A stretch of 64,000 bases of DNA. Origin: Moniliella sp. 'wahieum' (Eukaryota > Basidiomycota > Moniliellomycetes > Moniliellales > Moniliellaceae). Positions 54,979 through 64,000 of the stretch are shown piece by piece. The DNA is taken from contig RSEE01000008.1 in NCBI GenBank assembly GCA_003971905.1, positions 992,001 through 1,056,000 of the forward strand. The letters run 5' to 3'. Below the pieces are notes generated by a model that was not told where the DNA came from, made no database searches, and worked only from the letters and a program-made list of their open reading frames with translations. Numbering within the stretch: position 1 is the stretch's first letter; each line of letters opens with the position of its first letter. A program made the translations under genes and the position numbers.

Positions 54979-57900
54979 TTAGAGGATGCCCTGGGAGTAG
55001 TATTGGAACTGGTCGTAGAGCCGGGTGAATGCAGAGCCGGCCGAGTTGAGAATGAGGCGATCGACGAATTCGTCGCTCTGCTCGGCGCTGAGCGCGAGCT
55101 GGAAGCGCTGCCGCAGCTGGTTGGCCGCCTCCTCGCCGAGCGCAAAGCAAGGCAGCCGCGAATCGCGCGCCATCAGCTCGACAATCATGATGATCCGCTC
55201 TGCCTCCTTGCGCACGTCCCGGAACGCCTGCCGCATCAACTGTCGGAACTGATCAAACTTGCTCTCCATGCCGCCCAGCAGATCAATGTACTCCTGCGGC
55301 ATCTTGAATGGTGCCGCCTCGAACCCCACACCACCAGGCGAGATGCCGAGCATAAAGCCAAAGTCAATGTCTGTCACATACAATCCCCTGTCAGTTTCCT
55401 CCTTCCTCCTTCCTCCATTCCCCCCCACCCCCACCACCGCCACTCGGACGGAGAGCAAGGACGTACGGATCAAGTGGCCCTCGTGGTCGACGAGGATGTT
55501 GCCATTGTGGCGGTCCTTGATCTGCAGGAGATAGCAGATGATCGAGTAGGCCGCCAGCGACCGCATAAACGCATCCTGGGCGCGTTTGAACTTGCCCGAC
55601 GAAGGCGGGCCATAGACCTGGGTGTAGTGGTCCCAGAGCGAGTAGGTGCGGATCGGCTCGGAGCCAGCGCCTTCCGAGGCGTGCGAGTAGGCCTCCTTTT
55701 TGATCGAGTGCACCGACACGGCATCGGTGATGGTCTCCATCACCCCCGACGACTCGGAAGTGACGAGGATGTTAAAGTAGCGCACCCACACCCCGGATCC
55801 CTCGGCGTGCCAGATACGATCAAACTCGCCAATGAGCTGGGTGGCCAGCTGCTCCTGCCGCAGGTCCGCGCCGGTTTTGATAATGACGCTGATCACGTCC
55901 CAGTGCGCATGCGCGCCATACGGCGACGCGGCGCGCAACCGCTCCCGCTTGGCGGCCCACGACTCGCGGAAGATGGCGGCAGAGGGATCATCTTTGTTCA
56001 CCACCGCACGGATCGTGTCCGCATCCTCTTCGCCCCCCGCTGCCTCGTCGGTACCCGCGAACGCGTTCCGCTTGGCCTTGGCTTTGGCCTTGGCCTTGTG
56101 CGAGCACACGGGCCCACGCAACCGCGCCATTCGCTCCTCCTCCAACGAGATCATCTCCGCCATGATGCGTGCCCGAATCGCTTCCGCGTCCGCAGGGATG
56201 GTGCGTGCCGCACTCGAGCTGCTCACCACCGCCCCACCGCCCGCAGCACTCACTCCGCCATTCACTGCGCTGGGCGGTTCCGAGGTGGCGGGCGGTACTA
56301 GTTTGTGCCCACGAGGGCAAGAGCTTGCTCACCACCCCTGCCGTTCCCTGCCCCGGTTCGGAGGACGCAGGCGCAGACGCCGGCGCAGATGCAGATGCAC
56401 CGACGCCTACCAGCGACGCAGCCCCGCTCGCGGCGGCACCCAAGGGCGCCGTGATGACCCAGCCCTTGCGCGCGCGGTTCTGGTTGAGCTGGGCAAGCAT
56501 GATGGCCGCGGTGCGCATGCGCTCCGAGTAATCTGCCAGGCTAAACTCGCGTTCCTCCTTGCCGTCGTGCAGTGAACATGAGACCCGCGCGAGCCGCGCC
56601 AGACCATCGTGTCGTGCGACCGGTTGCGCGACGAGCCCGAGGCAAAGGGGCCCGGTTCAAGGCCATCCGGCTCGGATTCCGACGAATCAGGGTCTTCTTG
56701 CCCGCCAAACCGTTCGAGGTGCGAGCCATACGCCTGTTCCGTCATATCCACCCCTTCGGCCTCGGGTGGATCGTCGTCAAACAGAAGCTCTGCACCACCT
56801 GCATCGTCCACGCTCACCTCGGACACCATGCTTTCGTCGGCCCAGTCACCAGCCTGTGCCTCGGCTTCGACTGGGCCGTCGGGAGAATGGGCCAAGGCCA
56901 GGGAAGAGGAAAGGGAAGGATGGTCCGTGTGCGCCTTTTGCCCCAGAGGCGGCCGGGCTCCATGCGAACCAGGCGCGCTCTGACTCAAGGACCGCTTGAG
57001 CCCATCCGAAGGCGGCGGACTCAGCGCCGGTCCTGACGTGTGGGCGTCGACGGTGGGGTGCGGCACGGGTTCCAAGAGGGGTGAGGAGACATCGAGACGG
57101 GTGTGCGAAGCTGCTCTGAGCGGGTTCGACAGCGTCCGGGGCCGCGCCATTGCGTCGGGGGACAAGGTGGCTGCCGAGCCGCCGGGGGGCAGGGGGGAGC
57201 CTGATTGCGCCCGCGCGGCACGGGAGTGGGCTTCTTTGGTCAACAGCCGCCGCATTGTGTCCCGGTTGGCGCGGCGGTCCGGGTCAAAGTCGAGGTCATT
57301 GCGCAGGACCTCAATCTGCAGCACATACGGTGCGCGGTCCGCCGAGTTGAGCACCACCGCCTCGGACGGATTGATTCGGACTATGCGGTGGTGGCGCGCT
57401 TGCTTGCCTGGCACAGACGTCCCATCCCCATGTGCGTCGTGGTGCTTGTGCCGGCCCATCACGTCCGAGGCGGCACAAAGCGGGAGACATGCTTCAAGGG
57501 GGAGCATGTGGTTCAGTTCTGTCAGCTCTGCCCGCAACGCCGATACACGTGCCGGTTTCGGAAGCAGTAACAGCCGTCCCGAAATCGACTCGAGCCGGGC
57601 CAGAAAGTCGGTTTGGGTGCGGGCATAGTGCGAGCGGAGGAGCGCAACCCGCTCCTCGTACGGCACGTCGCTACCAAGCGCAGGCGCAGGCGCGTGCGCT
57701 TCGCTCGGTATCGAAGCGGCACTGAGCCTTTGCCCACGTAGGCGGAACAGGTTTCCTGACGAACTGCTCGGTGCTTGTCGCGCCAGATTGGGCACACTGG
57801 CCCCCCTTGCCAAGTTGGGCGTAGACTGGCTCGGTGCACCTCGAGCGAGATGGCCAAGATTGAAGCTGGCGGGAGGAGGGCCCGGGTGGGGCGAAGAATA

Positions 57901-59455
57901 AATCATCGATCGCGCCTGGTGTGAACCGTACGCTGCACCAGGGATCGACCCGGGGGTCTTTGGTGGTTCCATCACCGTCCCGGGGGGAGGTTGAATCAGT
58001 TGGGTAAAGGCCAGGCTGCGGGTCGTGCTCGCTGCACGGGCCCACAAGGTGGGAGGCGTATTGCCAAATCCTTCGGGACCCGAGGAGGCATAGGTGTACC
58101 CATAGGGGCCTTGCGTGGGCGCTGCAAGGCGATTGCCAGCTTGGTGCACCATGGGCGAAGGAGAGCCAGAGACTGAGCTCCGGCGAGGGCGGGAGTGGTG
58201 GGGTGGCGTAAGCGTTTGTTGCGTTTGGGTTCGCTACTCGATCCAGGCGCAAGCATCCCGGGGGGAGGTACGATTTGGACTTGGGACATACCAGCGGCCA
58301 GCATGCCCGCTGCGCGGTCCTTGAGCTCAGCCAGCTTCTCAGACGTGCTGTTGGACCAAAGAGATGCCCCCCACGACCCCCACGAGGACGAGCGAACGTT
58401 TGGGTCCAGCCAGCGCCATTGGCTTCCTCGCGTCCAAGAAACGGGGCCGAGTGGGCGCGTTGGTGCGGCGTGTCGTCTGGCAGAGCAAGATTCGTCGCGT
58501 CATTCGGGGACAGGGAGGATGGCGATTCAACGCGGGGGAACAAAGACGACTCTTCGTTCCTAGGGGTGGAGAGGCCAAAGGAAGATTTGGCTGCGCCTGG
58601 ACTTCTGTGCCGTGTTCCGGGTCCGAAGTCGCGCCCAGGCTAAAGGAAGTGGGGCTCTTGGGGGGTAGTGGAGGTGGCACTTGCTGTTCCTCCGTGTCCG
58701 AAGCACTGCTGGAGCCGGAGAAAGACGCGTCGTCGCCCTCATCGTCACTCGGTTCCTCGTCCGCAGCGCGGCGGAGCAGCCGGTCAAACTCATCCGGCGC
58801 GGGCTTGCAGCCTTCAAGAATGGTCATTGGACCGGCGGCGGTCATGATGGCCGGTTGTCCAGGCGTCGAGGCAGCCATGGACGCCATTCCGACCAGAGTG
58901 GTCAGAGCATGGGCCGGGTGGACGCGCACGGCCTCCGCCTCAGCTGGGCTTGCGCCCGGGCGGCGGCGGCGAAAGGGAGCGGCCCAGGCGGCCCAGGGCG
59001 ACATGGGCCCGTCCTGGGTGGGCAGGATGGCGGTGGAGACGTCATCGCTGGCATGGGGGACAGAGGGCGGCGGCGCCTGGGCATCAAAGAGGAGGCGCTG
59101 GCAGTGGTTGATCACCCGGCGGCTCACCAGCAGGGCGGGCGAGGAGGGATCGCCGGACCAGTCGGCGCGGGCGGCCTGGAAGAACCAGAGGGTAATGAGC
59201 GCCGTATGTACCGAGTCGCCGCAGCGAGCGAGGATGAAGTGCTCGAGCGCGGCCGAGGGCCCGGGGGCGGCTGATGAGCAGGTGGCAGAGCTGGGGCCAG
59301 TAGACGCGCACCTGGTCCCAGGGGAAGGCGCGTTCGAGGGCGCGGACAAGGTAGTGGGTGATGCCGACGCTGTCCCAGTAGGTCTTGAGGTAGGTGATGG
59401 CGAGGTGGGGCGTGAAGTAGGACGAGTGGAAGAGCCGGAGCAGCAGCTCGGCCAT
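54979..59455 (-). CDS. PIK1: Phosphatidylinositol 4-kinase beta (PIK1)
   Basis: PIK1 makes PI4P at the Golgi and nucleus. The ATG at 59455 starts MAELLLRLFHSSYFTPHLAI, the N-terminal helical (LHS/PIK) domain with YLVRALERAFPWDQV. A long low-complexity region (about 58950-57700) follows. A conserved block with LTELNHMLPLEACLPL and RIVRINPSEAVVLNSADRAP (57560-57320) precedes a second disordered acidic region, the RMRTAAIMLAQLNQ helix, and a Lys-Ala repeat. The kinase domain (56000-54979) has SPYGAHAHWDVISVIIKTG, DLRQEQLATQLI, the catalytic loop KDRHNGN and IDFGFML, ending FQYYSQGIL, the family's invariant C-terminus. A 96-nt intron (55466-55371) joins GHLI to HIDFG. Frame breaks appear near 59270, 58530, 58380 and 56550-56260. 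Confidence 0.92.
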
Positions 59456-60562
59456 CCTGGGCGGCGCAGAGAGGTGGTGGGGGAGCGAGCCGGTGCGCGT
59501 GGCTGGCCAGCGCGCACGTCGTGTGAGCACGGGCGATGGGTGACCGGGCTGCCACGCCACACACTGGCCCTGCGCCGCCGAGCGGCCAACCCTAGTGCGG
59601 GCGGCGCGGAATGTGCGGGTGCGGCGCACGGGGGAGGAGGTAGCACCACGGCCATATGGCAGCAACCACGAGGGCTGGTTTGTATCGCTCTTTTTTACTC
59701 CCCACGAGGTGCCCTGTAATGGATCACTCCAACCGGCATTGTTCCGTTGGTCCGACGCCCTACTGGTTATAGAGGCGCCAGTGGGTGTGCCAAATTCTAC
59801 TGAGGACTGCCAAGGGGAGGGGGGTTCGTCTTCGGTTCATGACCTGGTGCCACAGTAACACGCACCCGAGAAGAACGGACAAGTCATATGACCATCATCG
59901 TCTACCAGTTCGCCATGTTGGACCTAATCAATACTTCCACCCACCGCAATGACGTCGGTGATGTAGCAACCCCGGATATGCACTCCATGGTTCAGATACA
60001 GCTAATTCTGTTTTCTGCGCCTCTGTCTCCTCTCTGGCTCCCGCTCTCTTCAGACCCCATATATACTACCACAAGATGTAGCAACCCCGGATATGCACTC
60101 CATGGTTCAGATACAGCTAATTCTGTTTTCTGCGCCTCTGTCTCCTCTCTGGCTCCCGCTCTCTTCAGACCCCATATATACTACCACAAAAAGTACGCCA
60201 TGGTATATCTTTTGAGGATTCCTTTTCTCCCCTCCTCCCCCCCCACATTTCACAAGAACGTGCCCATGGCACCTAGGCGGCCCGGGGAAGGCATATGCGG
60301 ATAATAGCAGGCTCTCGCAACAAGGTGTTCGGGTGTGGAGCTGGATTCTAGGTGGCTCAGAAAGGATGCGTGCTAGTGAAACGTTCAGTGTTGGTTAGCT
60401 TTGGCGTGGCAGCGGGCGGCGGAATGCGCGTCGGCAATAGGCCAGGTGGGCAGCGAGCAGTTCCGCCCCCCGCCTCCGTCGCCTCCCCGCCCACATAGGC
60501 TGGGTGCGTCCATCGCCGCCACGGGCCGCGTCGCGTTTCTCTTGCCAGCCAGCTTGCCCACC
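59456..60562. other. Divergent intergenic region between PIK1 and the C2H2 gene
   Basis: About 1.1 kb. It holds both promoters and an exact 115-bp tandem duplication at 59960-60189. No gene is supported. Confidence 0.5.
59960..60189. repeat. Exact 115-bp tandem duplication
   Basis: Bases 59960-60074 are repeated without a visible mismatch at 60075-60189. Each copy ends with CCATATATACTACCACAA, so a TATATA element occurs twice. Confidence 0.95.
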
Positions 60563-62074
60563 ATGCCGTCGCGCCCTCCGACACACCGCAGCCTCAAGCG
60601 TTCGCCCAGCCCCTTCGATGATATCGACGCTCCCTCCCCCCCTGCGCGTAGGCCCATCCCACCCTACGACGCCAGCGGCGACGAGAGCCAGGCTGACCCA
60701 GCGCCTTCCTCCCCCCCGGTGGGCCAGACGCCGCGCCTTCCTCGGTTGCCGACGATGCGTCCGATATGGAGGAGAGCGGCCGCCGTGGCTCTTATCATGA
60801 GCCTCCCCCCGACGAGCCATCTGTCCAGTGTCTCTGGCACAACTGCGGCCGAAGATACACCGAACTCCACGGGCTCATTGACCATCTGCACCAAGGTTCG
60901 TCATCTCGGTTCTCTTCGCTTCCTTACTCTGCCGTGCGTTACTGACGCATCGTCTCTTCAGATCACATTGGCACCCACAAAAAACGCTACAGTTGCGAGT
61001 GGGTGGGCTGCTCGCGCAAGTCTCGCACTCAACCTCTAGGTTTGCCCTGCTGAGCCACTTGCGCAGTCATACGGAGAGAAACCCTTTACGTGCCCCCTGG
61101 TAGATTGCGACAAGTCCTTCACTCGTTCCGATGCGCTCGCCAAGCATATGCGTTCCCAGCACCAGATGGTTCCCATTCCCACACGCCGCGCCAAACCTCG
61201 TCGCTCCCTCCGCAAACCCGACGAGCAAGGTTCAGACAGTGAAGATGAAGCGGTGGAGATGGTGACGCTCTCCGACTATGAACCAATTGACAAGCCGCCA
61301 GTCGTCATCCACCCCGGTGCTCGTGGACGCCAATTTAACGATGAGCGTTGGGAATTACGCGGGAGCCGTTGGGCTCGGAGAGTGAGGAGTATGAGATCCG
61401 TCAAGTTCGCATCAAAGCTGCCAAGCTAATGCGGGACCAGCATGGGGTGGGAACGGGGACGATCCCAGATGGCGAAGGCCCTGGCCACACTGCTCCTGCA
61501 GGCCAGTCAGGGCAATTGGCTAGCTCCTCCTCTAGCCCGTTCACACCGACGTGTCCGCGGACGAGGATGAAGACGGAGGAGGAGCCGATGAATGTGGGCT
61601 CGCCCCACTTCGACGACCCAATCCGTTGGATCTGATCAACAACACTGCTGGCGGTCCCACGGGAGAGAGTAAGAATGGCAGGCATGAGGCAGATAGGAAA
61701 CCTGCCCGGCCCATGCCCCCAAAGCGAACCAAGAAGGATTACAGAAGCGCTATCTCATCTCCAAGGCCAAATTCCAGTTCCTTCACGCAGAGCACCAGGA
61801 GTTGGTGCGGAGTTGGACCAACTTCGTCAGGACTACGAGGCGATGCAAGAGTACAAGTCAGACGAACTCAACTCCGCTCTCGCCCTGGAACTTGGGTGCG
61901 TTCGCTCCCACCCCCCTCCTTTCTCTCTTCCTCCCCTGCGTTCCTGCCTCGGAATACTGACCCGCATACCTGCTATATCCAGCGAAGATGTTGAGGCCAT
62001 ATTTCCCCCTCCGGGCACCCCCCCCCATGCAGTCCTACACCGAGCTTCGTGGGGCCCCGCCGGAGGGATACTGA
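60563..62074 (+). CDS. C2H2 zinc-finger protein (three fingers), putative transcription factor
   Basis: The ATG at 60563 starts MPSRPPTHRSLKRSPSPFDD, a Ser/Pro-rich acidic region. Finger 1 begins CLWHNC (C-x4-C) with HxxxxxH-type ligands in LIDHLHQDH, split by an intron at about 60897-60960. Finger 2 begins CEWVGC and ends HLRSH, followed by a TGEKPF linker. Finger 3 is CPLVDC...HMRSQH. A basic stretch (RRAKPRRSLRKP) and acidic segments follow, then a helical region YLISKAKFQFLHAEHQELVR and LDQLRQDYEAMQEYKSDELN that may form a coiled coil, and a last exon after an intron at about 61896-61981. The likely stop is at 62072. Missing bases are inferred in C7 at 60711-60717, at 61033-61040 and at 61072-61075. 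The target genes are unknown. Confidence 0.75.
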
Positions 62075-62372
62075 GCACGACCCGCCAGTTCTTGGGGCTC
62101 GGAACGATGAATCCCCTTTCCATGAGGTCCACCCTCCGCCCCCCTGGAATATGTATCTCCGCCAAAACAGGTCCCCCATCCACATTCCATGCTGGGAGAC
62201 ACTTGGATCGATGACTGGCATAGCAAGGGATAGCAGAAGTCAATGCAGCTACCGAATACAAACAACTATGCACGTCCGCGGCGGAAATGCAGTTCCGCCT
62301 ACCTTTAAGACGAAGGACGACAGAGAGGCACTTTAATCGATTGATACCGGCCGCACCACCACCCCGCCTCTG

Positions 62373-64000
62373 ATGCTGGTCCGACGGCGATCCCCATGGT
62401 CCGCAGCGTTCGCCGGGACACGGCGTCCATGGGCGCCTGCGACCCGCGTTATTTTCTCTGCTTCCCTCTCTTCTGATCCACCATCTCGCCCCCGCCACCC
62501 GATACCGACGTTCTTGCCCCCGCCAGACGCCAGGCGGGCTTATGCATCCCTGTCTGCTCACCCGCCCGGAGCTACCCCATCTCCCCCCGTGCCGGCCCAG
62601 ACCCCCGTTGATGTATCGATTTGGTGGGATGTGGAGGTGCGTTTTCTTTCTATTGATTCGCTATGGATAGCCCTAAGCTGACAGAAGGTTGCCTCAGTCG
62701 TGCCCACCGCCTACGACGATCAGCTTTGCGGAGGCGCTCTGTGCGCTCTACAATGTAGCCAGTTGCCCTGGCGCCTTGGACAGTGGCATGGACTCGGTCG
62801 AATCTCCCATTCGGTCTGCCGTCGACGGCGAGCTCCTTGCATTTCGTGCCTACGGAGACTGGACCACTCGCTCCTCTCATCTTCTCCAGGGGCTCGAGTC
62901 GGCACCGGTTACCTTGCTCGAGGCCCCGTACGAAGGTATGATGCAGAAACTCACATCCGATATCCGCCTCATTACCGATGTCGTGGCATTTGCCGTTGCA
63001 CACAACGCCCGATTTGCTGGACAAACGGGATATCGCACGCGCCGCTCCAGCCGCAAGCTGAGGATCGTCTTGGCTCTGGGAACCGGGGACTACCAATACA
63101 CCATCCAGCAGCTCCAGCAATTGGGGCACGAGGTTGTCTTGATCATGCCTCGCCCATCCGTTCCCAATCCCGAGTCGCCGATGCTCAATATGTTTTCCAC
63201 TAACACCAAGGCGCAGGGGGGGCAACTTGATTGGCACGCGGATGTGTTACGTCCGCCATGGACCACCACCCCCCATCACCGGTCTTGATCATCCTGTCGA
63301 TATGCCGCTCTGGGCTCCTTTCCTCCAACGACCCGCCACGATTGGCCGATCTGCTGTGCACCCTGCGTCAGGTAAGAAGACGGGAGGTGTTGCGCGCGCG
63401 TTTCTTCCCCTCGTTCGAGCGTTGCTTCACCAGTCTCATTCGGGCAAATGGTTGAGTGAGCGCGAGCTTATCCTCATGGTCGACCTGGACGCATCAGTTA
63501 TGGGCACAGACAATTGGGGCCACTACCTTGATCGTGCAATAAAGGCGGGTCTTGTGTTGGCGCGTGTGCCGCAGGACAAAGAGCGGAAGGCGGCCAAGCT
63601 AGATGGCACACTCACCTTGCATCCCAAGTGGTACAAGACGTTGATTGACTTGGAACTTCGCTCATTTCCCTCTGTCCAAGCCGCTGCCGTGGCGAAAAGC
63701 CAGGGAGATGTGCCTTGGACCGATCAACAGTCCCACTTGGCCATCTGGACCGACGATCCAGTGAGTGTCTTTGGTCCTTTGGTGGAGACGCTCCTCGATC
63801 CTCAATTCGCTCACAACATGCCCACCCTCGAGCAAGTACGGGAGAGGCTGACACCCAATCTTACTACCGCTGCTGCCCATGTTGCTGGAGATGTGGGAGC
63901 GTACCTCGAACTGGCGGCCCAAGGAGGGCTCTTGGCATCCGACGAGTGGTCCCAGGGCATAATCAAATTGGCAAAAGACTGGTGGGATACGCTGTACTGT
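62373..64000 (+). CDS. NYN (PIN-like) domain protein, 3' end beyond the window
   Basis: The ATG at 62373 opens a Ser/Pro-rich stretch leading to VDVSIWWDVE, the opening strand of a NYN domain with its catalytic-type Asp. After an intron (about 62637-62695) the domain continues: FAEALCALYNVA, LLAFRAYGDW, a D-containing ITDVVAFAVAHNARF and LALGTGDYQYTIQQLQQLGHEVVLI. The last is the usual (S/T)GD-x-D/Y-F...G..V block with Tyr in place of the second acidic residue. Later exons give GKWLSERELILMVDLDAS and a winged-helix-like segment. The layout is like fungal MARF1/limkain-type RNA-binding nucleases. The reading stays open to the last base, so the gene is cut. Frame breaks near 62695 and 63280 are likely introns or base errors. 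Confidence 0.65.

Noticed and set aside
54337-56301. A 654-codon open frame on the plus strand
   Set aside because: It is antisense to the PIK1 kinase domain and arises from GC-rich codon usage; the minus-strand product matches a known family residue by residue.

Overview
The window looks like nuclear DNA of a filamentous or yeast-like fungus, most likely a basidiomycete. The evidence is spliceosomal GT-AG introns of about 50-140 nt (donors mostly GTATGT or GTACGT, often with a CTAAC branch site), GC-rich compact gene spacing, fungal-type proteins (a PDR transporter with a Cys in place of the first Walker A Lys, SUB2, ERV25, TIM22, LSM8, cyclin C, PIK1), one intron-bearing tRNA, and the remains of a Plavaka/KDZ-like DNA transposon of the kind common in Basidiomycota. 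The exact lineage cannot be fixed from the sequence; Ustilaginomycotina is a guess.

Layout. 0-10 kb: C-terminal end of an unknown gene (+), a PDR-type ABC transporter (-), the ubiquitin E2 variant MMS2 (-), an EFM3/FAM86-type lysine methyltransferase (-) and, divergent from it, TIM22 (+). 11-16.5 kb: a Rho GTPase exchange factor with DH and PH domains (-). 16.5-20 kb: a gene desert with short repeats. 20-26.5 kb: a homeodomain transcription factor (+), a drug/metabolite-type membrane transporter (-) and an APC amino-acid/GABA permease (-). 26.4-33.6 kb: gene-poor, holding a transposon remnant, paired hairpins and a 23-bp tandem repeat. 33.6-42 kb: cyclin C (-), tRNA-Asp(GTC) with a putative 10-nt intron (-), a PQ-loop membrane protein (-), LSM8 (-) divergent from ERV25 (+), and the mRNA-export helicase SUB2 (-). 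42-48 kb: a possible GCR1_C-type DNA-binding protein (+) and a RING-plus-RRM protein (+). 49.5-59.5 kb: a lipid-related group made of an ELO fatty-acid elongase (+), sphingosine-1-phosphate lyase DPL1 (+) and the PI 4-kinase PIK1 (-). 60.5-64 kb: a three-finger C2H2 protein (+) and the start of a NYN-domain protein (+) cut by the window end.

The genes do not form one dedicated cluster. They are mainly housekeeping genes in eukaryotic single-gene units, with two divergent promoter pairs (methyltransferase/TIM22 and LSM8/ERV25) and one lipid neighbourhood (ELO, DPL1, PIK1).

A feature that affects every reading-frame call: almost every conserved gene, including ones expected to be essential, is broken by single-base indels, mostly missing bases in short homopolymers. 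This is best explained by uncorrected long-read assembly errors rather than mass pseudogenisation. CDS coordinates below span the whole gene, introns included, and the suspected indels are noted.
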